In this document: in pieces, positions 27,048 to 35,834 of the stretch
Layout: each line of letters starts with the position of its first letter
How positions within the stretch are numbered: position 1 is the first letter of the stretch
NCBI RefSeq assembly: GCF_022601715.1
Contig: NZ_JAKVIM010000016.1
Span: 26,514 to 90,513 of the forward strand
DNA: 64,000 bases
DNA from: Acinetobacter zhairuonensis
GTDB taxonomy: Bacteria > Pseudomonadota > Gammaproteobacteria > Pseudomonadales > Moraxellaceae
Reading direction: 5' to 3'
Program-made: the position numbers and the translations under genes
Notes under the pieces: model-generated
Seen by the model: only the letters and a program-made list of their open reading frames with translations
What the model was told of the DNA's origin: nothing
Database searches by the model: none

Positions 27048-27520
27048 TTCTATTGATAGGTGCTACGACGTTAATGGCGAGTTTCACCGCGGCTGCGACC
27101 AACGTGAAAAAATGTAGCACTGCTCCTCTTATCGTGACCAAAAAAAATGTAGGGACGGTGAGTTATTATGCTGTGAATTGCGAAAAGCCTTGGGAAACTC
27201 AGACCATCCGCTTAGATTTTAAATATAGTCACGACATTCCAGAATGGGCATTTAAACAGGCGGCCACCTATTTTTTAAAAAAAAATGTGGCTGGCTTTAA
27301 TGACAACTCTGAATTGAATCAAATCACTGAACTCTACCGCCCCGTTAAAGTGGGAGATTACTATAGCTTGATCTATCAACATGAAAATCAAAAGCTTGAA
27401 TTGATGTTAAATCAAAAAACACTAGGAGGAATTCGCAATCCCGATGCAAATCAATATTTTAAAATTTGGTTTGGCGCTGCACCATTTAATGCTAAATTAA
27501 AGCAACAATTATTAAATTAA
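27020..27520 (+). CDS. Chalcone-isomerase-like periplasmic protein
   Basis: 166 residues, overlapping the lipoprotein gene by 28 bases, with GGAGG 9 bases before its ATG. It has an N-terminal signal peptide (to about TAAA) and a domain with RLDFKYSHDIPEWAF and the closing FKIWFGAAPFNAKLKQQLLN, which is the chalcone-isomerase-like fold found in bacteria. Bacterial members are probably lipid-binding rather than flavonoid enzymes, as are the plant fatty-acid-binding relatives. That fits the facing lipid operon; the ligand is inferred. Confidence 0.8.
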   Translation: MGITIQKTLILLIGATTLMASFTAAATNVKKCSTAPLIVTKKNVGTVSYYAVNCEKPWETQTIRLDFKYSHDIPEWAFKQAATYFLKKNVAGFNDNSELNQITELYRPVKVGDYYSLIYQHENQKLELMLNQKTLGGIRNPDANQYFKIWFGAAPFNAKLKQQLLN

Positions 27521-27539
27521 TCGGCATGATTTTAAGCAT

Positions 27540-28235
27540 ATGAGTAATCACTTTATCCTCATGGTCGAGGATCATTTCGAACTGGCGGCTACGGTATGCG
27601 AGTTTTTAGAAGCGCATGGCTATGTGATTGATCATGCACGCAACCTAGATGCGGCTAAAACATTACTCAAATCGCAGCACTACAACTTATTATTATTAGA
27701 TATTAATTTACCCGATGGCTCTGGATATGACCTATGCGAGTGGATTCGCAATCAACAAAATTTAGATATTCCTGTATTGATGCTCACAGCACGTGACACA
27801 CTGGATGACAAACTCAAAGGCTTTGCAGCGGGTACCGATGATTATCTGGTCAAACCCTTCGATTTCAATGAACTGGTGATGCGTATTCGTGCCTTAATTA
27901 AACGTGCTTTGGGTGAAGTCGCCAATCATAAGTTGCAAATTCATGATCTTGTGCTCGATAGCGCTACACAGACCGTATCACGTGCTGGGCAAAGCATAGA
28001 ACTGCCACCTATTCAGTTCAAACTACTTAAAATTTTGATGCGCAATTCACCCAAAGTGATTACCAAACAAGAGATCATGATTGAATTATGGGGCGATGAA
28101 GAACCCGAAAGTGATGCCTTACGCAGCCATATTTACAACCTACGTAAAATGATCGACAAACCTTTCCCACAGAAACTACTACATACCGTTTCGGGTGTCG
28201 GCGTCAAAATTTCGGTCGAATCTGGAGAATATTAA
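27540..28235 (+). CDS. OmpR-type response regulator of the lipid/photolyase module
   Basis: 231 residues: receiver domain with acidic residues E10-D11, phospho-acceptor Asp54 (LLLDINLP) and the TDDYLVKPF lysine, then a winged-helix domain (LPPIQFKLLKILMRN and LRSHIYNLRKMID). It is 19 bases after the chalcone-isomerase-like gene and so in the plus-strand operon. Its probable kinase partner is on the opposite strand, tail to tail: the last four bases, TTAA at 28232-28235, supply the TAA stop for both. Targets are presumably the two flanking operons. Confidence 0.88.
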   Translation: MSNHFILMVEDHFELAATVCEFLEAHGYVIDHARNLDAAKTLLKSQHYNLLLLDINLPDGSGYDLCEWIRNQQNLDIPVLMLTARDTLDDKLKGFAAGTDDYLVKPFDFNELVMRIRALIKRALGEVANHKLQIHDLVLDSATQTVSRAGQSIELPPIQFKLLKILMRNSPKVITKQEIMIELWGDEEPESDALRSHIYNLRKMIDKPFPQKLLHTVSGVGVKISVESGEY

Positions 28236-29557
28236 TAAAAATAGACCACCACAACCAAGCCCGTACTAACGGTCAAATTAAGTTCGGGATGAACAGACAA
28301 ATAATATTCACGATCAAACAGTTCCACGCGCCAACCGAGCTGTTTACACAGTTTCTCGACCAGTTGTAAGCCTATACCATGCCCTTTAATTTCAAAATCG
28401 AGTTGAGTACTATTTAATTCCTGTACCTTGGCATCATTCGGCAGATTAATTCCAATGCCATTGTCCGCAATCAACAAGCTATGCTTCTGCTGAATGATGT
28501 GAATGTCTGATCCTTGCGAATAATTCAATGCATTTCTGAGGATATTACTCAGCACCATTTTGGTCATGGAAGGATAAAGATTTCGAAGCTGCTCAGATGT
28601 ATCCTGTTGCACATCAATCCTTATACCCTTGCTTTGACTTACCGCTTGTAATGAATCGACTAAATCCTCAATAATTTCAGACAATAGCATCTGCTCTGAT
28701 GCCAAATGCTGCGTTGTATTTCGGGCAATTGCTAACAACGTATCAACCAAAAGCTGCATATCATCAATGGTATTATTTAAGCGGGTAAAGACCTTGTCCT
28801 GCCCATATCGAGCCTGACAGAGCTGTACGTTACCCTTTAAAATAGTGAGCGGTGTGCGTAATTCATGGCTGACATCTCCTGTGAACTCGCGTTCGCGTTG
28901 AATAAACTCACTCAACACCTGATGATATTTTTCGAGTGCTTGCTTCAGATATTCCGCTTCCATATTGCCATTGGTATAAATATCTTGAAATGGGGATGCC
29001 TGCGTATTTTGATGCGCCCAATCAATATGTTCCAAAGCATTTGCGAGTCGAGTGATGGGCGAAAAATAGCGTTTGGCGCGTCGGTTTGACCACCATAAAA
29101 AACTGTAAAGAATAAATAGGCTGAACATGAGTGGTGCCAGACCAAACAACCAGACTAACTTGTTGACGTTACTTTCACCAAAGACCAGTAACACATGCTG
29201 TCCATTCTTCTCACCATATACGGTCATGCGTTCTTTACCATCCACCCAGATCCGATGCACGCCTAAATTTAAAGACAGATTCTGAAACTGTTCAGGCGGG
29301 GTACTGCTGGTCCAGCGATAACCGTAAAGGTTTTTGGTATCAGGTAGATCGGCATGTGGATCACGCTCTACCCGTGACCAGTAATGTGCCATTTCTTGTT
29401 CTAATGCAGTGTTTAATAATGAACCTTTAATCACCCAAGCACTACAGCCAATTCCAATAATAATCGACAGCGCAATCAGCCCAATTTGCAACCAGTAATA
29501 ACGATTGAAAATTTCGGTTAAAGCATGTTTTTGGAAGTGTGCTTGGGATTTCTGCAT
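28232..29557 (-). CDS. Sensor histidine kinase, last gene of the lipid operon
   Basis: 441 residues: membrane helices about 23-44 and 135-155 flanking a periplasmic domain of about 90 residues, a HAMP-like linker, phospho-acceptor His231 (FTGDVSHELRTPLTIL), N box (LSNILRNALNYS), G1 (ADNGIGI) and G2 (GHGIGLQL). It starts 28 bases after the methyltransferase at 29586 and is the promoter-distal gene of the minus-strand lipid operon. It therefore depends on a different transcript from its likely regulator (27540-28235). Its signal is unknown; a membrane or photo-oxidative cue is plausible. Confidence 0.88.
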   Translation of the reverse strand: MQKSQAHFQKHALTEIFNRYYWLQIGLIALSIIIGIGCSAWVIKGSLLNTALEQEMAHYWSRVERDPHADLPDTKNLYGYRWTSSTPPEQFQNLSLNLGVHRIWVDGKERMTVYGEKNGQHVLLVFGESNVNKLVWLFGLAPLMFSLFILYSFLWWSNRRAKRYFSPITRLANALEHIDWAHQNTQASPFQDIYTNGNMEAEYLKQALEKYHQVLSEFIQREREFTGDVSHELRTPLTILKGNVQLCQARYGQDKVFTRLNNTIDDMQLLVDTLLAIARNTTQHLASEQMLLSEIIEDLVDSLQAVSQSKGIRIDVQQDTSEQLRNLYPSMTKMVLSNILRNALNYSQGSDIHIIQQKHSLLIADNGIGINLPNDAKVQELNSTQLDFEIKGHGIGLQLVEKLCKQLGWRVELFDREYYLSVHPELNLTVSTGLVVVVYFY

Positions 29558-29585
29558 ACTATTTCCCTAAATCAGTAACCCTTCA

Positions 29586-30635
29586 TCAAGGAGTCTTTTT
29601 GTGCAATAAGAAATGACCAATGACCCATTCTTGACCCTGTTCAAAACCAAACAATTCAGCACAAGCCATAAAAAAGATTCGCCAGCGTTGCCACCAAGCA
29701 TCAGCGTCTTTACCATAGGTTTGCTGAAAAATAGGTCGCAACTCACTTTCCTGCGCATCCATATTTTCTAACCAAGCATTGGCTGTTCTTTCATAATGTT
29801 GACCTGACCACTGCCAATGCTGTTCCAGTTCTAAATGTTCTTGGAAATGTAAAAAGGTCGATACTGAAGGCATGAGTCCACCAGTAAAGAAATATTTAGA
29901 CATCCAATCATATTCAGACTTAATTTCAAAGGGATAGTGCAAGAAACGGTGACAGAAGATATGACACCACAATAAACCATCTGGCTTGAGCCACCCATTA
30001 ATTTTTTCAAAGAGTCGCTGATAATTTCGAACGTGCTCAAACATTTCGACCGAAACGACCCGATCAAAATGGTGATGACTCAGCTCCAAAACATTCACAT
30101 CACACGTGAGTACCTCAAGATTCAACAGCCCACGAATTCTTGCCTGCTTTAGAATATGTTCACGCTGTGTTTTGGAGTTAGAAACTGCGGTAATCAGTGC
30201 ATTCGGGTAACGTTCCGCCATCCATAAAGTGAATGATCCCCAACCGCAGCCGAGTTCCAGAATGTGTTGCCCGTCTTGCAGCTTGGCGCGTTCACTATAC
30301 AGTTGTAAAGCAAACTCTTCCGCCTGATCCAATGTGGTTGTTTCATGGGGAAAATAGCAGGCACTATATTTCAGGCGTCTGCCCAGCACTGCCTGAAAAA
30401 ATTGCGTCGGCAATTCATAGTGCTGTTCATTCGCCTTATCGGTTGCTATCGCGATTTCACTCTGCTTGAGCATATTCAACACATCCATATAACGCTGTGC
30501 TGCCTGCTCAGGATCGTAACGCCCCTCTTGAATCAGACGTTTTTTACTTAGGCCACGAATGGCTGCGCGAATGGCTTGATCAGGAATAAAACCACTTTCT
30601 ACCAGTTTTAATGATTTCTGAATTATATAATCCAT
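29586..30635 (-). CDS. Cyclopropane-synthase-like SAM methyltransferase (second paralogue)
   Basis: 349 residues from the ATG at 30635 (GTAGG upstream; an earlier ATG at 30662 overlaps the preceding gene). SAM-binding motif LELGCGWGSF, the conserved YSACYF and VEMFEHVRNY motifs and a C-terminal GFEQGQEWVIGHFLLHK. It belongs to the branch of the cyclopropane-fatty-acid-synthase superfamily found with DUF1295 and DUF1365. It probably methylates or otherwise alkylates an unsaturated acyl chain, using SAM at the membrane. The precise product is not known. Confidence 0.82.
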   Translation of the reverse strand: MDYIIQKSLKLVESGFIPDQAIRAAIRGLSKKRLIQEGRYDPEQAAQRYMDVLNMLKQSEIAIATDKANEQHYELPTQFFQAVLGRRLKYSACYFPHETTTLDQAEEFALQLYSERAKLQDGQHILELGCGWGSFTLWMAERYPNALITAVSNSKTQREHILKQARIRGLLNLEVLTCDVNVLELSHHHFDRVVSVEMFEHVRNYQRLFEKINGWLKPDGLLWCHIFCHRFLHYPFEIKSEYDWMSKYFFTGGLMPSVSTFLHFQEHLELEQHWQWSGQHYERTANAWLENMDAQESELRPIFQQTYGKDADAWWQRWRIFFMACAELFGFEQGQEWVIGHFLLHKKTP

Positions 30636-30643
30636 GTGCGTAC

Positions 30644-31426
30644 CTACTTTTTGGGTTTCCACGGAATGAACATTGATGTTCGTTGTTGGTAATCGAGATA
30701 ATTCTGTCCCCGATTTTTAAGTGCTTGTTGTTCGCTAAAGGGAATGCCAGTGATGTAATACAAAAACAACCACATCAGCACGGGATAGATCCACAATAGA
30801 TAGAGTCCTGCTGCCAATCCTAAAATGGGATAAACAAACCAATGCATCCATTCGAAAAAATAGTTGGGATGCCGAGAATAACGCCACAGCCCCTGATCCA
30901 TGGTTAGACCACGATGTTGCGGTTGCTGCTTAAAGCGATAGAGTTGCTGATCTGCAATACTTTCACCTGCAAAAGCCAGGATTAAGATAAGTGCTGCAAC
31001 AACCAAATACACGGGATAAGCTGTACTCCAATCCTGTTGCGGAGCAGTCAGCAGTGCCCACATCGGCACGTAGAACAAGAGGGCTAACCCAGCCTGAAAA
31101 ATAAAAAACAGCAGAAAACCAAGATGCTGAAATTTACCCATGGCACGGCGCATATTGGCATAACGTGTATCTTCCTGATGTTCAGCAAGATAACGTCTTA
31201 ACAAATGGGCACTCAATCGGATAAACCAAAGACCGCTTAAAACGCCAATAAATAGGCGGATCGGCATGGGAGCGACATCAACAAAAATCGCAGTCAGGAT
31301 AATATTTAAAGCCAGACAGCCACTCCAAGCGACATCCACAATACCGACTCGGCGATTGAAGGTTGCCCAGACCCAACAACACAACATAATCACGAGGTTC
31401 AAGATTGTAAGCTTTACGAACATCAT
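30644..31426 (-). CDS. DUF1295 membrane protein (steroid 5-alpha-reductase / ICMT-like fold)
   Basis: 260 residues with about seven membrane helices. The C-terminal part has GLWRYSRHPNYFFEWMHWF and GIPFSEQQALKNRG, the signature of the DUF1295/steroid-reductase-like family, which use a reduced cofactor or SAM on lipid substrates inside the membrane. The start has GGGGAAG directly upstream. It lies between two cyclopropane-synthase-like genes, 24 bases after one and 8 before the other, so it is likely to act on the same lipid, perhaps reducing a methylene or double bond. That role is inference. Confidence 0.85.
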   Translation of the reverse strand: MMFVKLTILNLVIMLCCWVWATFNRRVGIVDVAWSGCLALNIILTAIFVDVAPMPIRLFIGVLSGLWFIRLSAHLLRRYLAEHQEDTRYANMRRAMGKFQHLGFLLFFIFQAGLALLFYVPMWALLTAPQQDWSTAYPVYLVVAALILILAFAGESIADQQLYRFKQQPQHRGLTMDQGLWRYSRHPNYFFEWMHWFVYPILGLAAGLYLLWIYPVLMWLFLYYITGIPFSEQQALKNRGQNYLDYQQRTSMFIPWKPKK

Positions 31427-31450
31427 CTTCCCCTGTCTTGATCTGTCGAA

Positions 31451-32650
31451 TTAGTAACTGCTGGCTTCAAACAACATATGTACATCGCTGATCACGCCCT
31501 CTTTGAAGCCGCCTTCGCAATAACATAAATAGAAGTCCCACATGCGAATAAAGTTTTCATCAAAACCGAGCTGTAAAACTTGTTGTTTCGCATTCAGGAA
31601 ACGCTCACGCCAATGATGAATGGTCTGTGCATAACTCAGCCCAATATCATCCAACTGTTTCAACCTTAACTTCTGTTCCGAGGCGCTCTCGGTGAGCACG
31701 CTAATACAAGGGATAAAGCTACCTGGGAAAATATAGCGTTTGATGAAATCAACCGTTCTCAGTGCTTTTTCATAGCGCGCATCTTCGATGGTAATGGCTT
31801 GAATGAGTGCCAGACCCTGCGGTTTAAGTAAATCGCGACACTTTTTAAAATAGGTCGGAAGATACTGCTCACCCACCGCTTCAATCATTTCAATCGAAAC
31901 TAATTTATCGTATTTACCTTCCAGCAAGCGATAATCTTTAAGCTGTACATCGACTCGGTGACTTAAACCCGCAGCCTGCACACGAGCCACCGCTTCATCA
32001 TATTGCGCCTGAGAAATGGTGATGGTGGTAACTTTACAACCATAATGTTGAGCCGCATAAATTGCAAAACCACCCCATCCGCTGCCAATTTCGACCAGAT
32101 GATCAAGAGGTTTAAGTTGTAATTTTTGACAAATCAGCTCTTTCTTTAATTCCGATGCAGCTTCAAGTGACATGTCGGCATGTTCATACACCGCACTGGA
32201 GTACATCATGGATTCATCAAGAAAGAGCTTAAAAAAGTCATTACTTAAGTCATAGTGTTCCGCAATGTTTTTACGGCTACCACTGAGGGTATTCCTGCGA
32301 CTTTTGTACCAGTTTTTGAGTACAAACTGGCTGAGCTGCGCCACGGCATTTTGATTAATTTTATCTAAAACATCTCGATTACGCGCCAAAATCTGAATCA
32401 GCTCGACCAGATCATCACTTTTCCAGTCGCCACGAATGTAGCCTTCAGCCGCGCCTAACACGCCTTGTTTGAATATTAATTGCATGACTTCCGGATTATG
32501 CACCTCCACTACCGCATGCAAATCTGAAATCTCTCCGACTGTACCATTCCACACACCACGAAAGCTGATTTGTCCATGACGTAACTTCAGTAAACTTCTG
32601 AGTAAAAATGGCAGTGATGCTTGCTCACCATAAAGAAATGCTTTCATCAT
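31451..32650 (-). CDS. cfa: Cyclopropane-fatty-acyl-phospholipid synthase family enzyme
   Basis: 399 residues, near the usual Cfa length. N-terminal lipid-binding domain, then KNIAEHYDLSNDFFKLFLD, the SAM motif LVEIGSGWGGFAIYA, RYIFPGSFIPCISVL and WRERF. Compared from memory with E. coli Cfa, the segment corresponding to YSCAYW reads YSSAVY and MFEHVG reads MIEAVG, so two residues linked to the bicarbonate/active site are changed. This fits the DUF1365-linked subgroup, which includes enzymes making methylated rather than cyclopropane chains. It follows DUF1365 by 6 bases. Confidence 0.87.
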   Translation of the reverse strand: MMKAFLYGEQASLPFLLRSLLKLRHGQISFRGVWNGTVGEISDLHAVVEVHNPEVMQLIFKQGVLGAAEGYIRGDWKSDDLVELIQILARNRDVLDKINQNAVAQLSQFVLKNWYKSRRNTLSGSRKNIAEHYDLSNDFFKLFLDESMMYSSAVYEHADMSLEAASELKKELICQKLQLKPLDHLVEIGSGWGGFAIYAAQHYGCKVTTITISQAQYDEAVARVQAAGLSHRVDVQLKDYRLLEGKYDKLVSIEMIEAVGEQYLPTYFKKCRDLLKPQGLALIQAITIEDARYEKALRTVDFIKRYIFPGSFIPCISVLTESASEQKLRLKQLDDIGLSYAQTIHHWRERFLNAKQQVLQLGFDENFIRMWDFYLCYCEGGFKEGVISDVHMLFEASSY

Positions 32651-32656
32651 GACATG

Positions 32657-33442
32657 TTAATCCTTATTTTTCTTCGGGTGCCGATAAAACGGCACCTTTT
32701 TCCACCATAACTTAAAGGCTTGTAGATAGATTGAAGCCATCATTTTTAAAGGTTCTAAACTATATCTCAGAGCATAATGATGTTGCTGTGAAGGAAATGT
32801 GATGGGACACAAACGAAAACGCATGGTGGCATCAAATAGCTGTTTTTGTTGTTCAAACAATTGCATGTGAATCACATTCAGTGTGTCTGAAAAGTTAAAT
32901 CGCCAGCGATAATCCAGCTCCATGGGCATAAACGGCGAGACATGAAATGATTTTTCAAAACAAAACTCATACCCCTTAAAATCACCATGTGCTTGCAGTG
33001 GCTGACGACAGTCGTGCACATACACTTTGCGTTCATTCCAAGGCGTATTGGTAATTTCACTCAGAATAAAAATCGGCTGCTGCTGTTGCGGATCAAAAAT
33101 GAAATAAAACACCACTGAATTGAAGCGAAAGCCCAGACAGCGAGGCAAAGCCAGAATACGAATCTGCCAGTCCGCCAATAACTCGAACTCGGCTTGCTGA
33201 GCCAGCACCTGCTCGACTTTTTGTCTGAGACTACCGTGATAATCTGTTAAAAAATCAGCACTATATAAATTCAGGATATTCCAGTGATGGGCAGACCAAA
33301 ACGGAGACTGATCCGTAATGCTTTCAAGTTGATCAGGATCAAACCACAAGTAATTCAACTTAGCTTCAAATGCATGAGCCTTCGGCATATAGCGCCGATG
33401 ACGGATGCTGGCCTCGGCAATTGCAAGCGGAGTATTCAACAT
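32657..33442 (-). CDS. DUF1365 family protein
   Basis: 261 residues. Starts with EASIRHRRYMPKAHAFEAKL and includes FRFNSVVFYFIFD, VYVHDCRQPLQAHGDFKGYEFCFEK as separate conserved blocks and SPFMPMELDYRWRF, the DUF1365 signature. The family has no proven reaction but is almost always adjacent to an FAD oxidoreductase and a Cfa-like enzyme. A supporting role in unusual fatty acid synthesis, or lipid handling, is the common suggestion. It is 21 bases after the oxidoreductase. Confidence 0.88.
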   Translation of the reverse strand: MLNTPLAIAEASIRHRRYMPKAHAFEAKLNYLWFDPDQLESITDQSPFWSAHHWNILNLYSADFLTDYHGSLRQKVEQVLAQQAEFELLADWQIRILALPRCLGFRFNSVVFYFIFDPQQQQPIFILSEITNTPWNERKVYVHDCRQPLQAHGDFKGYEFCFEKSFHVSPFMPMELDYRWRFNFSDTLNVIHMQLFEQQKQLFDATMRFRLCPITFPSQQHHYALRYSLEPLKMMASIYLQAFKLWWKKVPFYRHPKKNKD

Positions 33443-33463
33443 CTGTAAGCTCCATGACTCATA

Positions 33464-34729
33464 TCAAGATAATTTCGCTAAATAATCGACAACACGTGCC
33501 GCACTGCGAGCACCATCTTCATGAAAGCCCCAGCCCCAATAGGCACCACAATATGCAGTCCGATTCAGTCCCTGCAACTCCTGCCAACGTGCTTGAGCTC
33601 GTATCGCTTTTTGGTCAAACACAGGATGACGATAATGTCGTTGCACCAAGATTTTGGCTGGGTCAATTTTCATATTCGGATTTAACGTGGCAAAAATTTG
33701 AGTTTTACATTGCAGATTCTGCAAGTTGTTCATCCAGTAGCTAAAACTATATTGTGTTACAGCTAAATCTACACCAGCTTCTTCATCTGCTGTGACATGG
33801 ACATGCCAACTTGCCCATTGCGAACGCTGCCTCGGCATAATCGAGCTATCATGGTGAACGACCATGCGATTATTTTGATAATCAAAGTTTTGTAGAATCT
33901 CTCTTTCTAAATCAGTCGGATCTTCTAATAATTGCAACGTATCATCGGCATGGCTGGCAAAAACAACCCAATCAAAGGTGTGTAGACCTGCATCTGTTTG
34001 TACTTCGACATAATCGGAATGTCGGCTGACGCTGTGCACCGCAAGATGTTCCCACTGAATGCTCGGACATTGCTGCCGAATTGCCCGAATATAGCTATTT
34101 GAGCCATTTTTGACCGTTTGCCATTGTGGTCTTTCCTTTAACTGCAACATGCGATGATGCTGGAAGAAACTCACCACAAACTTATAAGGAATTTGTCCCA
34201 CCTGATCGACGGGGGTTGACCACAAGGCACCACACATGGGATAGAGATGCTCATGTCGAAACTCTTCTGAGTAATGATGTTGGTTTAAATAACTTTCGAT
34301 GGTCAGTTCAGGATCAGAATCAATTACGGATTGGTCTTTATTCTCTTGATAGAAGCGATATAAATCTAACAACATGCGCCGAAACTTTTGATTCAAAAAG
34401 TTTTGTGGACGCTTGAGTAGCGACCATTTTTTTGAAGGATTATATTGGAGTCCCGTCACAACATTATTGACTGAAAAACTCATATCGCTGCTTTGTTTCT
34501 CTACCCCGAGTTGTGCCAGCATTTCACTAAACAAAGGGTAATTAAAATCATTAAATACAATAAACCCACTGTCTACAGCAAGAGTCTGACCTTCAATCTG
34601 AAAATGATGGGTATCGGTATGCCCGCCAAAATAACTATTTTTTTCAAAGATTGTGACTTGATGCTGTGCAGATAATTTCCATGCCGCATAGAGTCCAGAA
34701 ATACCCGAGCCTATAATCGCAATCTTCAT
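33464..34729 (-). CDS. FAD-dependent amine-oxidase-like oxidoreductase of the lipid operon
   Basis: 421 residues from the ATG at 34729, which overlaps the desaturase stop as ATGA and directly precedes the FAD motif IAIIGSGISGLYAAWKL; the frame is open further upstream only inside the desaturase. Other blocks are FGGHTDTHHF, AVDSGFIVFNDFNYPLF and a closing YCGAYWGWGFHEDGARSA. It is of the NAD(P)/FAD oxidoreductase type paired with DUF1365 and Cfa-like genes. In Rhodobacter furan-fatty-acid work, flavin and methyltransferase enzymes of this kind modify cis-vaccenoyl chains. The same reaction here is inference. Confidence 0.87.
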   Translation of the reverse strand: MKIAIIGSGISGLYAAWKLSAQHQVTIFEKNSYFGGHTDTHHFQIEGQTLAVDSGFIVFNDFNYPLFSEMLAQLGVEKQSSDMSFSVNNVVTGLQYNPSKKWSLLKRPQNFLNQKFRRMLLDLYRFYQENKDQSVIDSDPELTIESYLNQHHYSEEFRHEHLYPMCGALWSTPVDQVGQIPYKFVVSFFQHHRMLQLKERPQWQTVKNGSNSYIRAIRQQCPSIQWEHLAVHSVSRHSDYVEVQTDAGLHTFDWVVFASHADDTLQLLEDPTDLEREILQNFDYQNNRMVVHHDSSIMPRQRSQWASWHVHVTADEEAGVDLAVTQYSFSYWMNNLQNLQCKTQIFATLNPNMKIDPAKILVQRHYRHPVFDQKAIRAQARWQELQGLNRTAYCGAYWGWGFHEDGARSAARVVDYLAKLS

Positions 34730-35709
34730 GAAAAATCTTCCTTTTTTAATTTTTTTGGATGGATGTAAAGGGATGATGCATTTCGATGACTGGCTGCATA
34801 CACTCGCGCTGGAATGGGCTTTAAGCCCCAAACCAAACCGAACCATGACATCACTTTTAAAAGGTAATAAGTCACATCGATTTGCCACCAATAGAACCCC
34901 TGACGAGTACTGCCTGCATAAAAATGGTGATTGTTATGCCAACCTTCCCCCAAGGTAATCATCGACAGGAAAAAGTTATTGCGGCTCTGATCTTGGGTAT
35001 CAAAATCGCGTGAACCATATAAATGCGCGAGAGAGTTAATACACAGCGTGGCATGAATCAATAACACGGTTGAAATGACAAAACCCCACACCAGTAATTG
35101 CGGCCCTGAGGTAGCCAACTGCGGATACGCTACAGCCAGCCATTCACCTAAGCCATAAATAGCCGCTGCCGTAACTAAAACCACAGGCAGACTAAAACGG
35201 TCTAACCAGATTAACTCTGGATATTTCAACCAATCTTTCACCACTTCTTTACGGATGTTGAAGTTCTGATCATTCAAAAACCAGCCGACATGGCTATACC
35301 AAAAACCATGCGTAGAAGAATGCGGATCCTGTTCGGTATCGGTAAATCGATGATGGTAACGATGATGCGCTGCCCACCATAAAGGACCACGCTGTGCACT
35401 CATTGTGCCAATTAAAATAAACACAAACTGGACAATGCGAGATGTTTGAAAAGTTTTGTGGGATAAATAGCGATGAAAAAAAGCCGTGATCGCAAACATT
35501 CGGATCAGATAAAATCCCAACATGAACAGCACGGCAAATTTAGACACACCCACCCAAAACACGGCAAGACAGGCAAGATGCAATAAAATGAAAGGCGAAA
35601 TACGCAGCCATTGGATGTTTAAGTCTTTAGGAGGACTGTCTGGCTGCACTGTTTGAGTTTTGACTTCACCCGACCAGCTGTCCATCCAGCGTAGAAAAAA
35701 TTTGAACAT
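34726..35709 (-). CDS. Membrane-bound acyl desaturase (delta-9 type)
   Basis: 327 residues with four membrane helices and the three histidine boxes of the fatty acid desaturase family: HRYLSH, HRYHH and HNNHH, which hold the di-iron centre. Acts on acyl-CoA or phospholipid acyl chains, giving the double bond that the downstream Cfa-like enzymes would use. First gene of the seven-gene minus-strand operon that ends with the histidine kinase. The stop overlaps the next start (ATGA). The 125-base gap to the lipocalin gene probably holds the operon promoter. Confidence 0.92.
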   Translation of the reverse strand: MFKFFLRWMDSWSGEVKTQTVQPDSPPKDLNIQWLRISPFILLHLACLAVFWVGVSKFAVLFMLGFYLIRMFAITAFFHRYLSHKTFQTSRIVQFVFILIGTMSAQRGPLWWAAHHRYHHRFTDTEQDPHSSTHGFWYSHVGWFLNDQNFNIRKEVVKDWLKYPELIWLDRFSLPVVLVTAAAIYGLGEWLAVAYPQLATSGPQLLVWGFVISTVLLIHATLCINSLAHLYGSRDFDTQDQSRNNFFLSMITLGEGWHNNHHFYAGSTRQGFYWWQIDVTYYLLKVMSWFGLVWGLKPIPARVYAASHRNASSLYIHPKKLKKEDFS

Positions 35710-35834
35710 TGTTTCTTCCGCATTTTGAGTTTTTATATTTGCCTTTCATTTTATGTAGCAGGATATGAAATTTATGTGAAGTTCACCCATAAGTTTCATA
35801 GCACACTAGAAAAACCACCTGTCCATTTCACGTA

